Part shown: positions 11,112 to 27,100 of the stretch, one piece after another | Layout: each line of letters opens with the position of its first letter | Position numbering within the stretch: position 1 is the first letter of the stretch | Notes under the pieces: generated by a model | What the model was told of the DNA's origin: nothing | Seen by the model: the letters and a program-made list of their open reading frames with translations, nothing else | Databases searched by the model: none | Assembly (NCBI RefSeq): GCF_014773545.1 | Contig: NZ_SDDV01000003.1 | Coordinates: 124,001-188,000 of the forward strand | Direction of reading: 5' to 3' | Length of the DNA stretch: 64,000 nt | Source of the DNA: Hydrogenophaga sp. | Lineage (GTDB): Bacteria; Pseudomonadota; Gammaproteobacteria; Burkholderiales; Burkholderiaceae_C | Translations under genes and position numbers: made by a program

Positions 11112-11774
11112 ATGCGCATCAATTCCAGTGCAGCAAAGAACTTTCACCCAGGCGGCAGGCGCCGGCTGGTCTGGGCGCTGCTGCTGGGCGTGCTGGCTGC
11201 GCCGGCACTGGCACAGGGCGTACACCGCATCGTCGGTCCCGACGGGCGCGTCACCTTCACCGACCGCCCGCCCACGCACGAGGCCGCGGCCCGACCGGTT
11301 GACCCAGCCGCCCCTGGCGCTCCTGCGCAGGCAGCCGAGCCGGCGCTGCCGTTTGTGCTGCGCCAACTGGTCAGCCGCTTTCCGGTCACGCTGCACAGCA
11401 GCGACGACTGCGCGCCCTGCGACAGCGCACGCAGCCTGCTGCAGGCGCGCGGTATTCCCTACCGAGAAAAAACCGTCAACACGGCGCAAGACGGCATGGC
11501 GCTGCGGCGCCTGAGCGGCTCAGACGCACTGCCCTTGCTGACCGTTGGCAGCCAGCAGATCAAGGGCTTTTCAGAGCCCGATTGGACGCAACTCCTTGAC
11601 CGCGCCGGCTATCCAGCGCGATCGATTCTGCCTGCGAACTACCGCCAGCCAGCGCCCACCGCCCTGGTGGACATCCCGGCGCCGGATGCCGCTGCTGCTG
11701 CGGCGCGGCAAACCGACCAGCCTGCTGCAGCCGCCGCGCCTGCCCTTGCCCCGCCTACTGGCATTCGCTTCTGA
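11112..11774 (+). CDS. Periplasmic DUF4124 plus glutaredoxin-like protein
   Basis: 220 residues. A basic N-terminus and hydrophobic core (LVWALLLGVLAAPALA) form a signal peptide cleaved around residue 34. A short DUF4124-type module follows (VHRIVGPDGRVTFTDRPP, about 37-54), then a Pro/Ala linker and a glutaredoxin/thioredoxin-fold domain (about 88-165) with C100-A-P-C103 and the cis-proline segment LPLLTVG. The tail is Ala/Pro-rich. It likely acts as a thiol-disulfide or envelope protein; the substrate is unknown. A strong AGGAG lies before the ATG and prlC ends 30 nt upstream, so the two may be co-transcribed. Confidence 0.75.
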   Translation: MRINSSAAKNFHPGGRRRLVWALLLGVLAAPALAQGVHRIVGPDGRVTFTDRPPTHEAAARPVDPAAPGAPAQAAEPALPFVLRQLVSRFPVTLHSSDDCAPCDSARSLLQARGIPYREKTVNTAQDGMALRRLSGSDALPLLTVGSQQIKGFSEPDWTQLLDRAGYPARSILPANYRQPAPTALVDIPAPDAAAAAARQTDQPAAAAAPALAPPTGIRF

Positions 11775-11801
11775 GTGCCCTGCCGCAGCGCCGGCCCGGG
11801 T

Positions 11802-12482
11802 TCAAAAGGTCATGGTTTTGACACCGCTGGTCGTTCCCAGCAGGCACACGTTGGCCTTTTGGTAGGCAAACACACCCACCGTCACCACCCCCGGCCACTG
11901 GCTGACGGTGGACTCAAACGCCAGCGGATCGCTGATCTGCAGGCCGCTCACGTCCAGCATCTGCTGCCCGTTGTCGGTCAGCAAGGGCACGCCGTCCTTG
12001 AGCCGCAAGCGCGCCTGCCCGCCCAGCGCTGCAAACTGACGCAGCAAGCGCGCGACAGCCATCGGAATCACCTCCACCGGCAACGCAAACGCGCCCAGGG
12101 TCTGGACCAGCTTGGACGCGTCGACAATGCAGACAAACTGGCGCGACTGCGCAGCAATGATTTTTTCCCGCGTCAACGCAGCACCGCCGCCCTTGATCAT
12201 GTAACCTTGGTGGTCGATCTCGTCGGCGCCGTCAATGTAGACTGACAACTCGGGCACCGCAGCGGCGTCGAACACCGGGATGCCCAGCGCCTGCAGGCGC
12301 GCAGTGGACGCCTGCGAACTCGAGACCGCTCCAGCGATCTGGTTTTTCATGGCAGCCAGCGCGTCGATGAATTTGTTGACGGTCGAGCCGGTGCCGACAC
12401 CCACGACTTCGCCTGGGACCACGTAACGCAGGGCGGCCAGGCCGACCAGGGTTTTGAGCTCGTCTTGGGTCATTTGCGACAA
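11802..12482 (-). CDS. rpiA: Ribose-5-phosphate isomerase A
   Basis: Interconverts ribose-5-phosphate and ribulose-5-phosphate in the pentose phosphate pathway. The 226-residue length is typical. Family signatures are [13 protein letters not shown] (phosphate loop), [12 protein letters not shown] (catalytic Asp region) and [13 protein letters not shown] (catalytic Glu/Lys region). The start at 12482 is separated from divergent pyrD by only 31 bases, so the two promoters must overlap or lie within the genes. Confidence 0.96.
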   Translation of the reverse strand: MSQMTQDELKTLVGLAALRYVVPGEVVGVGTGSTVNKFIDALAAMKNQIAGAVSSSQASTARLQALGIPVFDAAAVPELSVYIDGADEIDHQGYMIKGGGAALTREKIIAAQSRQFVCIVDASKLVQTLGAFALPVEVIPMAVARLLRQFAALGGQARLRLKDGVPLLTDNGQQMLDVSGLQISDPLAFESTVSQWPGVVTVGVFAYQKANVCLLGTTSGVKTMTF

Positions 12483-12513
12483 TCAAAGTTTATAAAGCAT
12501 TCCAGTTTATCCA

Positions 12514-13608
12514 ATGTCGCTGTTGCCCTACGCCTTCGCCCGCCCGCTGCTGTTCGGTCTGGACCCCGAGACCGCTCACGACCTGACACTGGCTGGGCTT
12601 ACCCGGTTGCAGCACTCGCCGCTGAGCTGCCTGTACGCCGAGCCCCGGGTCAGCGACCCGTTCACTCTGGCCGGACTGCATTTTCCAAACCGGGTCGGCC
12701 TGGCGGCCGGGCTGGACAAGAACGCCGGCTGCATCGACGCTCTGGCCGCGATGGGGTTTGGTTTCGTCGAAGTCGGCACCGTCACGCCACTGGGCCAAAG
12801 CGGCAACCCGAAACCGCGCCTGTTTCGCCTGCCGCAGGCGCGCGCGCTGATCAACCGGCTCGGCTTCAACAACCAGGGCTTGCCGGTCTTTCTGTCCAAT
12901 GTGCAGCGGGCGCGCTTTCGCAGCCAGCCACAGCCCATGCTGCTGGGCCTGAACATAGGTAAAAACGCCAGCACGCCGATCGAGCGCGCCAGCGAAGACT
13001 ACCTGCACTGCCTCGACGGCGTCTATCCGCACGCCGACTACGTCACGTTGAACGTCTCCAGCCCGAACACACAAAACCTGCGCAGCCTGCAAAGCGACGC
13101 CGCCCTGGACGCCCTGTTGGGCGCGGTGAGCGAGCGGCGCGAATGGCTGGCGCAACGCTGGGGACGACGCATTCCCATCTTCCTGAAAATTGCGCCCGAC
13201 CTGGACGACGGCCAGATCGACGCCATCGCCACCACCTTGCTGCGCTACGGCGCCGACAGCGACGGCCAGGCCAATCAGGCGTGGGGCGCGATCGCCACCA
13301 ACACCACCCTCAGCCGCAACGCAGTGGCCGGGCTGCCGCACGCGCAAGAAGCCGGTGGCCTCTCGGGTGCGCCGCTGCTGAAGGCCAGCAACCGGGTGCT
13401 CCGCCACCTGCGCAGCAGCCTGGGTCTGGGTTTTCCCCTCATCGGCGTGGGCGGCGTCATGAGCGCGGCCGACGCCTGCAGCAAAATCGAGGCAGGTGCC
13501 GACCTGGTGCAAATCTACACCGGCTTGATCTACCAGGGGCCTGCCCTGGTGCGGCAGGCGGCGCAGGCCATTGGGGCGCTGCGCCGCCTGCCGCACGCGC
13601 TGCGCTGA
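12514..13608 (+). CDS. pyrD: Dihydroorotate dehydrogenase (quinone), class 2
   Basis: Membrane-associated FMN enzyme that oxidises dihydroorotate to orotate with quinone in pyrimidine synthesis; 364 residues. Motifs: [25 protein letters not shown], the NVSSPNT loop with the class-2 catalytic Ser, TNTTLSR, and the FMN phosphate loops ([23 protein letters not shown]). The N-terminal amphipathic extension that binds the membrane is present. The gene is divergent from rpiA. Confidence 0.96.
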   Translation: MSLLPYAFARPLLFGLDPETAHDLTLAGLTRLQHSPLSCLYAEPRVSDPFTLAGLHFPNRVGLAAGLDKNAGCIDALAAMGFGFVEVGTVTPLGQSGNPKPRLFRLPQARALINRLGFNNQGLPVFLSNVQRARFRSQPQPMLLGLNIGKNASTPIERASEDYLHCLDGVYPHADYVTLNVSSPNTQNLRSLQSDAALDALLGAVSERREWLAQRWGRRIPIFLKIAPDLDDGQIDAIATTLLRYGADSDGQANQAWGAIATNTTLSRNAVAGLPHAQEAGGLSGAPLLKASNRVLRHLRSSLGLGFPLIGVGGVMSAADACSKIEAGADLVQIYTGLIYQGPALVRQAAQAIGALRRLPHALR

Positions 13609-13640
13609 CCCGGCAGCAAAGCACAGCAATCGCGCCCGCC

Positions 13641-14220
13641 TCAGCGGTGCCGCTCCAACAGGTCTTTGACGTACCGGCCCGGAACGGCATAGACAATACC
13701 CGAGGGATGGCTCAGCGCCGATTCGCGCCTGCCCTTGACCAGCGTCATGCTGACCACGCCCAGCAGCACCCCGCTGGCGGGGTCGAACAAGGGGCCACCG
13801 CTGTTGCCCGGAAAGGCCGTGGCATCGAGCTGAAAAATTTCAAAGTTGACGGCGCGCAAACCGCGGATCGCCTGTTCAGTCAAGCGCTGCGCCGACGGGC
13901 TGGGCAAGGCCGCGACCGTGATGGATGAGACGGTGGCGCGGTGCGTGACACTGGAAAAACCCAGCACGCCCCCGATCGGAAAACCCATGAAAGCCAGATC
14001 GTCTCCTTCGCGCACGCGCCTGGAGTCGCCCAGCGCGAGCACCGGGCCGCCGGGGCCTTCGATGCGCAGCAGCGCCAGATCGCGCGCGCCATCCTGGCCC
14101 TGCAAGCGGGCCGCGCGCATCTGCCAGCCGTCCTGCCCCTGGCGCAGTTGCACCACCAATTCCGGCGCATCGGCGCCGCCTTGCTCGGGCGGCAACACGT
14201 GCGCGCTGGTGACGAAGTGA
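13641..14220 (-). pseudogene. Trypsin-like (DegP/HtrA-related) serine protease, 5'-truncated
   Basis: About 190 codons of a chymotrypsin-fold protease: VTSAHVL with the catalytic His, DLALLRIEG with the catalytic Asp, and FPGNSGGPLFD with the catalytic Ser. All triad residues remain, but everything upstream of the His strand (signal peptide and first beta strands with the usual GTG/GSG segment) is missing. The reading frame stays open to 14663, yet the extra residues are simply antisense to the plus-strand remnant starting near 14216 and resemble no protease. The junction lies within about 14213-14222. Either a deletion or a misjoin removed the 5' end. The product, if any, would probably not fold or be exported. 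Confidence 0.7.
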
Positions 14221-14828
14221 TGATGGAAAACGCCCGCACGTTCACGCCGAACAAGGGCAACATCCGCTACGAGTTGACCATCCGTCGCAACGGTCAAGTC
14301 GTGCATGCGCAACCCCGTTTCACCCACAACCATCAGGCCCGCTGGCGCCAGGTGGTCTGGACGGGCGGAACTTGACACTTGCCCTGGCAGAGCGATTTCA
14401 CCGGCATGGTTTTCAGCTGGCTGGCGCTTCACGGCGAACCCAGAGCGGCCAGTGCCTTGGCGGCCATCAGTGAATTCAATGTGGGCCGCTATCTGAACGA
14501 CCAGAACGGTTTCTGCGCGGCCGAGGCACCCGGGTTTTATTGGCATATCGCACACGCCGATGGCCAAATGATCACGACTTGGAGAGATCTTTTCGTTCGC
14601 AATTTCCCGCAACATGTCAGCACACCCTGCGCCAGTATCCCGGCCAGCGGCCTGGCGATTCATTCGGCCGGCTATGCCGCGGTTTCACGCGCCATGCTGG
14701 CGTCGGCAGCCAACGTGGGGGTGAGCCGGGCCGCCGAGGCCTACACTCGGTGGAGAGCGATGACGCCGCGCATGGACGCCACGTTCGCTTCCGACCCAAC
14801 TTGGGCCATCGTCCCCAGAACGCCGTAA
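14216..14828 (+). pseudogene. Remnant of an uncharacterised protein (5' end lost, internal stop)
   Basis: One plus-strand frame reads like genuine protein on both sides of a TGA at 14373-14375. Before it comes NIRYELTIRRNGQVVHAQ and ARWRQVVWTGG; after it come FTGMVFSWLALHGEPRAA, NVGRYLNDQNGFC, FYWHIAHADGQMITTW and a C-terminal MTPRMDATFASDPTW. Composition and codon use fit coding DNA, and the opposite strand does not. It starts abruptly at the junction with the protease remnant and has no start codon of its own with a ribosome site. I do not recognise the family; it resembles large exported proteins of unknown function. The stop plus the missing start indicate a pseudogene. Confidence 0.55.
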
Positions 14829-14896
14829 GCGGCCGCTGCGAGCCTGTTGCGGCGACGCACCCGCTTGCCTGGCCTTTGGCGACGACTGCTTGGCTG

Positions 14897-14945
14897 GGCA
14901 TGGCAGATCAGATCAGGTCACGACAGCCGCCTGATCTGCCATGCC
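14897..14945. promoter_or_regulatory. 15-bp perfect inverted repeat abutting the dapC promoter
   Basis: GGCATGGCAGATCAG (14897-14911) is exactly complementary to 14931-14945 with a 19-nt spacer. A -10-like GATAAT follows at 14947-14952, ten bases before the likely dapC ATG at 14962. The repeat therefore covers where a -35 would lie. It may be an operator, or a hairpin ending transcription from the upstream remnant; no T-tract follows. Confidence 0.45.
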
Positions 14946-14961
14946 GGATAATGCAGCGCCC

Positions 14962-16206
14962 ATGAACCCGAAATTGTCGCTCCTGCAGCCCTACCCGTTC
15001 GAGCGCTTGCGCCAGTTGTTTGCCGGCGTGACCCCGAACCCGGCTTTCTCCCCCATCAGCCTGGGTATTGGCGAGCCCAGGCACGCCGCACCCGCCTTCC
15101 TCAAGGCAGCGCTGGCCGGCGCGCTCGACAGCGGCCTGAGCAACTACCCCGCCACCGCAGGTGAGCCGGCGCTGCGCCAGGCCTGCGCGGACTGGTTGCA
15201 GCGGCGCTACCGCGTCTTACTCGACCCGAACCGCCAGTTGTTGCCGGTCAACGGCACGCGCGAAGCCCTGTTTGCCGTAGCCCAGACCGTGATCGATTCC
15301 GCGCGACCGGGCGCCACCGTGGTGTTTCCCAATCCGTTCTACCAAATCTATGAAGGCGCTGCGCTGCTGGCTGGCGCGCAGCCGTTTTATGTGGCCAGCG
15401 ATCCGGCACGCCGCTTCGCCACCGCCTGGGAGCGCGTGCCCGCTGCCGTTTGGGCGCGCACGCAACTGCTCTACGCCTGCTCACCCGGCAACCCGACCGG
15501 TGCGGTGATGCCGCTGTCGGAGTGGGCCGATCTGTTCGATCTGAGCGATCGGCACGGCTTCGTGATTGCGTCTGACGAGTGCTACAGCGAGATTTATTTC
15601 GGCACCGATGACGCGGGCGCGGCGCCGCTGGGCGCGCTGCAAGCGGCGCAGCAACTCGGCCGCAGCGACTTCAAAAACCTGCTGACCTTCTCCAGCCTGT
15701 CCAAGCGCAGCAACGTCCCCGGTCTGCGCAGCGGTTTCGTCGCCGGTGACGCGGCGCTGATCCAAGCCTTTTTGCTCTACCGCACCTACCACGGCAGCGC
15801 CATGAGCCCGGTGGTACAGGCCGCCAGCAGGGCCGCCTGGGGCGACGAAGCGCACGTGCAGGACAACCGCCGTCTGTACCGGGAAAAGTTCTCGCAGGTC
15901 ACGCCGCTGCTGGCGCAGGTGCTCGACGTGGCGCTGCCCGACGCCTCTTTTTACCTCTGGGCCGGCGTGCCGGCGCTATTTGCCGCGCGCTGGCCCGGTC
16001 TGAGTGCCGACGAGGCGTTCGCACGCGACCTGCTGGCTCAATACAATGTGACGGTTTTACCCGGCAGCTATCTGGCACGCGAGGTCGACGGCCATAACCC
16101 GGGCCGAGGCCGCGTGCGCATGGCGCTGGTGGCACATCCAGCCGAATGCCTGCAAGCGGCTGGGCGCATCGTGCGCTTTTGCGAGTCGGCAGCGCCGCTG
16201 AATTGA
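14962..16206 (+). CDS. dapC: Succinyldiaminopimelate transaminase
   Basis: PLP-dependent class I/II aminotransferase of 414 residues that converts N-succinyl-2-amino-6-ketopimelate in the lysine/diaminopimelate pathway. PLP fold marks are [22 protein letters not shown] and the Schiff-base Lys K248 in [19 protein letters not shown], with Arg in RVRMALV near the end. The ATG at 14962 ([16 protein letters not shown]) matches the family; an upstream ATG at 14941 falls inside the inverted repeat. dapD follows 49 nt later, which supports the pathway assignment over other aminotransferases. Confidence 0.92.
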   Translation: MNPKLSLLQPYPFERLRQLFAGVTPNPAFSPISLGIGEPRHAAPAFLKAALAGALDSGLSNYPATAGEPALRQACADWLQRRYRVLLDPNRQLLPVNGTREALFAVAQTVIDSARPGATVVFPNPFYQIYEGAALLAGAQPFYVASDPARRFATAWERVPAAVWARTQLLYACSPGNPTGAVMPLSEWADLFDLSDRHGFVIASDECYSEIYFGTDDAGAAPLGALQAAQQLGRSDFKNLLTFSSLSKRSNVPGLRSGFVAGDAALIQAFLLYRTYHGSAMSPVVQAASRAAWGDEAHVQDNRRLYREKFSQVTPLLAQVLDVALPDASFYLWAGVPALFAARWPGLSADEAFARDLLAQYNVTVLPGSYLAREVDGHNPGRGRVRMALVAHPAECLQAAGRIVRFCESAAPLN

Positions 16207-16255
16207 ACCGCACCGCACAGACTCGAACACCAACCCTGAACCCGTGACACCCCAC

Positions 16256-17080
16256 ATGACCCAAGTCCTGCAAACCCTGATCGAATCCGCCTGGGAGCAA
16301 CGCGCCGAACTCAGCCCCACCAGCGCGCCCAAAGAAGTGATGGACGCCGTCGAGCACGTGATTGCCGATCTGAACGCCGGTCGGCTGCGGGTGGCCACGC
16401 GCACCGGTGTGGGCCAGTGGACGGTGCACCAGTGGATCAAAAAGGCCGTGCTGCTGTCTTTTCGACTGAACGACAACCGTCTTGTGCGCAGCGGCGATCT
16501 GGCGTTCTACGACAAGGTTGACACCAAATTCGGCCATTTGTCCGAGGCGCAGATGAAAGCCAGCGGCGTGCGCGTGGTGCCGCCCGCGGTGGCGCGCCGC
16601 GGCAGCTACATCGCCCGTGGCGCCATTTTGATGCCCAGTTTCGTCAACATTGGCGCTTACGTGGACGAAAACACCATGGTCGATACCTGGGCCACGGTCG
16701 GCTCGTGTGCCCAGATCGGTAAAAACGTACACATCTCGGGCGGGGTAGGCATCGGCGGCGTGCTCGAACCGCTGCAAGCCGGCCCGACCATCATCGAGGA
16801 CAACTGCTTCATTGGCGCGCGCTCTGAGGTGGTCGAAGGCGTGGTGGTGGAAGAAAACTCGGTCATTTCGATGGGTGTGTACATAGGCCAAAGCACCCCC
16901 ATTTACGACCGTGCCAGCGGCTGCGTCAGCTACGGCCGCGTGCCAGCCGGTTCGGTGGTCATTAGCGGCAGCCTGCCCAAAGAGGGTGGCACCTACAGCC
17001 TGTACGCGGCCATCATCGTCAAGCGCGTTGACGCCCAGACCCGCAGCAAGACCAGCCTGAACGACTTGCTCAGAGACTAA
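16256..17080 (+). CDS. dapD: Tetrahydrodipicolinate N-succinyltransferase
   Basis: Left-handed parallel beta-helix acyltransferase of 274 residues that transfers succinyl from succinyl-CoA to tetrahydrodipicolinate. Hexapeptide-repeat character is clear through [29 protein letters not shown], split here as [12 protein letters not shown] and [10 protein letters not shown], then [13 protein letters not shown] and [13 protein letters not shown]. The ATG at 16256 is preferred over a GTG at 16244. It lies between dapC and the pilU-like gene. Confidence 0.96.
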   Translation: MTQVLQTLIESAWEQRAELSPTSAPKEVMDAVEHVIADLNAGRLRVATRTGVGQWTVHQWIKKAVLLSFRLNDNRLVRSGDLAFYDKVDTKFGHLSEAQMKASGVRVVPPAVARRGSYIARGAILMPSFVNIGAYVDENTMVDTWATVGSCAQIGKNVHISGGVGIGGVLEPLQAGPTIIEDNCFIGARSEVVEGVVVEENSVISMGVYIGQSTPIYDRASGCVSYGRVPAGSVVISGSLPKEGGTYSLYAAIIVKRVDAQTRSKTSLNDLLRD

Positions 17081-17099
17081 ATCCGGCACAGAAACCGGC

Positions 17100-20340
<3,241 letters not shown>

Positions 20341-20347
20341 ACTTGCA

Positions 20348-22306
<1,959 letters not shown>

Positions 22307-22366
22307 ACCCGCACAGACGGCGCTGCGACCACCGAGAGCTTGCGCTCGCACCGTCTGCGGCTGGCG

Positions 22367-24067
22367 TCAGCGACGATCCGGCGCAGCAGTCGTCGGCGGC
22401 TTGAGCAGGCCGCCAAACAAGCTGGCGTGCAAGAATCGATACACGTCTGTGTTGTCAAAACGGCTGCTGAAGTCGCTCAGGTGCAGGCCTGCGCGCCGCT
22501 CGCGCGGGGCGCGCTGGGCCGTGCTGGCGCGCGCCAGAATGCCGCCGGCAAAGTCAGGCGATCCCGCCCAGACAATACCAAAGCTGCCGCGACGGCCCAA
22601 CTTGTCGGGCGCGGCCAGAAAGGACTGGGTGGCGCGGCCGTACAAGCCGTCGAGCGGGCTGGTGAATGCGGCCAGCCCGGCGGCCGGATTCAAGGGCAGC
22701 TCGGCCACCTTCTCCAGCGGTGCCGGCAAAGAGGCCAGTTGCATGCCGCCGGCGCCGCTGTCAGCCGCCGTCAGCACGGTGGTGGGAAAGCGCGAGCCGA
22801 ACAAGTCGGCCCGGCGCGCCGCTTGCGCCCTGAGCACCACCCCTATCATGTCGTCGGCGATCTGGGTCGACACCAGCACGCCGATGGCGTTGTTGTTGTT
22901 GCCAAAATTGTCGGGGCTCTCGGCCTCTGCCACCAAGAAGTAGGGCTTGGCGGCTTGGTCGGCCGCGCGCGCGAGCACCAGCATCGCCATGCCCATCAAC
23001 TCGTTGCCGCGCGGCGGGTTAAAGCCTGGGTCGGCTGCCCTGGGGTTGCCAAACAGCACCAGGTTGGAAGTCTTGGCGTTGACGTCGACGGCAGCGTCAC
23101 GAAAGCCGTTGGCAATCAGGTCTTCCTCGTTGCGGTCGTTGAAAGTGTGGTGCGCGGCAAACAAGCCCAGAATTCTGGGCTGCCAGTTGCGCTCGCGCTC
23201 GAGCCTGCTTTGCACGGCTGCAAACTCAGCACGGGTGCGAATCACCAGATAACCAGCGGCAGCCGCTTCTTGCAGCAGGTTGCGACCGTCGGCGCGGTCC
23301 GGCGTGGCCACGCGGCCGATGCCCAGCGGCCCGCTGCCGGCCGCTGCGGGTTTGCTCCAGTCCAGCGTGTGCACCATACAGTTAAGCGGGAAGGTGGCAA
23401 CGCCCTGCTGCATCGTGCTGCCGGCGCTGGCTGGCGCGCAGGTGGGCGTGCCGGCAGGCAGGAAGTTGCGTTCGCCCCCGCCAAGAATGACGTGTATCGG
23501 CCGGTCGCGCGAGTTTTGGATCGGCTGCGCCGTGTCACGTCCGGCAATGACTTGCAGCGCAATCGCGTTCCAGTTGTCGCGGTTGCCAACTTCAGCGGCA
23601 AAGGCTGCGGTGCCGGGTTCGCTGATGTTGCCATCGTTGACCAGACCAACCGGATGACCTTTGTTGGCCGCCTCGCGCATCAGACTGCCCCGATAGCCCG
23701 ACAAGGCGTTGATGAAACGGTCGGTTGGCGGCGTGGCGTTGCCGTTGCCGTCTTTGCCAAACGAACCCAGGCCCTCGACCCGGTAGCCAAAGGCGTGCAC
23801 CGTGGCGCCGCCGTTGGAGGTGCCGGTCAACAACTCGCTCATGTGGCCGCGGTAGGCCGCCATTTGCCCTAGCCGGTCCCAATTCAGCGTGCCGTCTGGC
23901 CCCTTCCAGTAAATCCGCGCCGCCGTCCAGTGGTTCAAGCCGGTGCCGTCCGGGTGGAAAAAGACGGTGTTCGCAACAGGGGTGCCGCTGGCTGCGGCCG
24001 CACCGCTGCCCAGCAAACCGACGGCAAGCACAGCGCCCGCCAGCGTGGAAAATGAAAATTTTTGCAT
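22367..24067 (-). CDS. Secreted alkaline-phosphatase-superfamily protein with altered metal site
   Basis: 566 residues with a signal peptide (MQKFSFSTLAGAVLAVGLLGSG, cut near 27). The PhoA-like order is kept: NTVFFHPDGTG (D40), nucleophile-region TGTSNGGAT (S84), VGLVNDGNISEPGTAAFAAE, VILGGGERNF, LGLFAAHHTFNDRNEEDL, FLVAEAESPDNFGNN and LTAADSGAGG. By position, classical zinc-ligand His residues are replaced: H331 of E. coli PhoA by N390 (D386-x3-N390), H370 by S437, and probably H412 by Ser or Pro in WAGSPDF. The Asp next to the nucleophile Ser is Thr83. Family membership is clear, but ordinary phosphomonoesterase activity is doubtful. The start is placed at 24067; in-frame codons upstream to 24178 are not signal-like. 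Confidence 0.8.
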   Translation of the reverse strand: MQKFSFSTLAGAVLAVGLLGSGAAAASGTPVANTVFFHPDGTGLNHWTAARIYWKGPDGTLNWDRLGQMAAYRGHMSELLTGTSNGGATVHAFGYRVEGLGSFGKDGNGNATPPTDRFINALSGYRGSLMREAANKGHPVGLVNDGNISEPGTAAFAAEVGNRDNWNAIALQVIAGRDTAQPIQNSRDRPIHVILGGGERNFLPAGTPTCAPASAGSTMQQGVATFPLNCMVHTLDWSKPAAAGSGPLGIGRVATPDRADGRNLLQEAAAAGYLVIRTRAEFAAVQSRLERERNWQPRILGLFAAHHTFNDRNEEDLIANGFRDAAVDVNAKTSNLVLFGNPRAADPGFNPPRGNELMGMAMLVLARAADQAAKPYFLVAEAESPDNFGNNNNAIGVLVSTQIADDMIGVVLRAQAARRADLFGSRFPTTVLTAADSGAGGMQLASLPAPLEKVAELPLNPAAGLAAFTSPLDGLYGRATQSFLAAPDKLGRRGSFGIVWAGSPDFAGGILARASTAQRAPRERRAGLHLSDFSSRFDNTDVYRFLHASLFGGLLKPPTTAAPDRR

Positions 24068-24189
24068 TCGTAAGCCCTGTGAGAAGTTTTGATAATGAAA
24101 TGGAAGACCGCAACACGCCGACCTCAAACGGCCTTTGACCCGCTTGGGCAAACACTGCAACGGTCTTGGAATCTTCACCAGCCCATGTT

Positions 24190-27100
24190 TCAGGGGTATG
24201 TCAACTCGATTACACGGCCGAGCGCATTGATGAAGGCCAGGCGCACCGTCTGCCCCGGCAGCGTCTGCGCCATGGCCTGCTGGTAGCGGTGCATTTGCGC
24301 CAGCAGCTCAGGCTGCTGCTCGGGCCGCGCGGCGCTCTTGAAGTCCAGCACCCACCAGATGCCGCTGCTGCGCTGGCGCACCAGGCGGTCCAGCCGCAGC
24401 CCTTGGCCCTGGTGCAGCAGCTCGACTTCATTGCTCCAGTGATCGATCACGCCGCAGTCCCACACCCAGGCGGCTTCTCCCTGAACCATGCGCCGTGCCA
24501 TTGTTCGCGCCAGGCGCGCTTGCTCGGCGCTCAGGCCAAACTCCCGCGCGACCGCCTGCTCGTGCGCCGCCGTCCAGTCAAAGCCCCCACCCGGCGTGGG
24601 GTGCCACTGCAGCAGGCGGTGCAGCGCCTGACCGATGCGGGCTTGCTCGGCGTCTGCGCCTGGCGCCGCAGCGGTGCTGCCGGCCGCCGTTGCCGCAGGC
24701 GGCGGCGCATGCCAGCCGGCGCTGCACGGCAACTCCGGCAGCGTAAAGGCCGCCGCATGCGCAGCGGCGGGCACAGCGACGTCTATTTTTTGCAACGCGA
24801 CGGGCGCGTCCAGCACGCTGGCCAGGGGGCGCAGGCGTTCGAACCAACTGGGGCCGTTGCCGCGCTGGTGTGGCTCGAAGCTGGAAAGCACCAGCCGGCG
24901 CTCGGCCCGGGTCAGCGCCACGTAGCAGGCGTTGAATTCTTCAAGCAAACGCGCCTGCTGCTCCAATTGCAGCGCCTCAAGCGCACAGGCCGGCGGTGTT
25001 TTTTCGCTGAGCAAAAAAACAAAACGCCTGGGCGCGCTGGCCTGGCCGGGCCAGTCCACCAGCACGTCCATGCTGGCGGGGCGCGCGGCCGCGCTGTCGG
25101 TGTCGAGCATCAGCACGGTGTCGGCCTCCAGGCCCTTGGCGCCGTGAATGGTGAGCAAGCGCACGGCCGCCGGCGTTTGCACCGGCGTGGCTGCCAGGCC
25201 ACCGGCTTTGAGCGCGCGCACCAGCCGATAGGGCGTGAGAAAGCGTCCACCGTCGAGCGCCAGCGACTGCGTCAACAGGTCGCGCAAGGGCGTCAGTACC
25301 CCCTCGCGCTGGCTGGCGGGCACCGCCTGGGCAAAGCGCGCGAGCAGGTCGCCGTGCTGGTAAATGGCCGACAGCGCGTCGTGCGGCGGCAGGCTGCGCA
25401 GCCAGTCGCGGTATTGCACCAAGCGCTCGGCGCTGGTGCGCAACAGCGCCGCCTGCGTCTGGGCCGCCTCGCCGTCGGGACAGTAAGGACGCAGCAGGCT
25501 CACTTGCTGCTCGGGCGGCACTGCGGCCAGCTCTTGCAGCACGTCCCACCAGGCCGGCTTGAGCGCAAGCGCCGGGCTTGCGCCAGCATCGGGCCGGGTG
25601 TGCTGGCAGGCCTGCCGCTGCAGGCGCGCCAACTGAGCCAGCAACTCGTCGCTCCAGCCAAAGAGGGGCGATTTGAGCGCGCGCGCCAGGCTGAGGTCGT
25701 GCCGATTCGAGACCAGCACGTCCAACAGTGCCACCACGTCTTGCACCGCCGGCGCTTGGCACAGGTCGAGCTTTTCGGGCTGTTCGCTGGCGATGCCGCG
25801 CTCGAGCAAGGCGGTGTGCAGCCAGGCCAGGCGCTCGCGCCGGCGCGACAACACCATGACTTGCCCGGGCTGAAGGCGCCCGCTGGCGATTTCCGCCGCC
25901 AGCCAGTCGGCCGCTTGCTGCGCTTCGAGCGCCGCCAGGCTGTCTTCGGGCAGCACGCGCGGCGTGCGCAGGCTGTCGCGCCAGAGCGCGGGCGCATCGC
26001 CAGCGCCTGGCTGCGCCCGGGCGCTGCGCTGGCTGCGGGCGATCTGCGGCAGCGCCAGCACGGCGCCCGGCGCCGTGCTCTCGGTGCTGTGGGCGCGAAA
26101 GTCGCCGCTGTATTCGCCCGCCTGCAGCGCCGTCAGCAAGACGGTATTGACGGCGTGCACCACCTGCGGGGCGCAGCGGCGCGTGTGGTCGCAACTGAGC
26201 AGCGCACCCGCCAGACCGTGGCGCACGAAGTCTTGCGCGGCCAAAAACACCTGCGGCTCGGCGCGGCGAAAACGGTAGATCGATTGCTTGGGGTCGCCGA
26301 CCAGGAACACGCTGGGTGCCTGGCCTGCACCGGCACCGACGTAGCCCGACAACCAGCCGTGCAAGGCCTGCCATTGCAGCGGGTTGGTGTCTTGAAATTC
26401 GTCGATCAGCAGGTGGCGCACGCGCGCGTCAAGCCGCTGCTGCAGCCAGCCCGAGAGGGTGGCATCGCCAAGCAGGCGCTGCGCCGCGAGTTCGACGTCT
26501 CCCATATCGACCCAGCCGCGCTCGCGCTTGCCGTCGGCGTAGGCGCAAAGCAACACGCGCACCAGCCGCGCCATGCGCTGCTGGTGCTGCCAGGCGGCGT
26601 GCTGCTCAAGGGCAGCGTGCAAACGCAGCGCCAGGTCTTGCGCGGCCCGAACGGCGGCAAGGTCTTTGATTTTTTCACTGAATTTGCGCGCGCCGCGTTC
26701 TTTGGTCAGCAAGGCATCGAGCAGCGCCGCCACGTCGCACGCGCTCAAGGCCTGCTCCAGTGCGACGCCTTTGGCAACAAAGCTGGGCGCATGGGCGCCG
26801 CCCAGCGCGCGCGCGCCCGCCCACAGTACGGCGTGCTCAGGGCCGGGCTGCGCCAGGTACTGCGTCGGCGTGGCCAGTGCCGCCAGCTCGGGATAAAGCT
26901 GGCCAAACGGCTGCACCGAAGTCTGCACCACCCCGGCGGCGTCGGCCAGCGCAAACTCGACCCGTTTTTGCAACGCATTTTCCAGCGCCTGTTGCGTCTG
27001 GTGGCGGCCGTGTTCGGCCACGCAATCCATATAGTCCTGCCGCTCGAGCGGGCGGCTGGCCAGCGCGGCATAAAAATGCGGCCAGACCTGCGCCCGCGCC

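Noticed and set aside
14220-14663. Minus-strand open frame that would extend the serine protease by about 150 residues
   Set aside because: It is antisense to a plus-strand frame with clear protein character, shows no signal peptide or protease strands, and so is treated as a shadow beyond the deletion junction.
22307-22366. Terminator between the ABC-F gene and the PhoA-like gene
   Set aside because: CAGACGG (22314-22320) and CCGTCTG (22351-22357) can pair, but the loop is 30 nt and there is no T-tract, so support is too weak.
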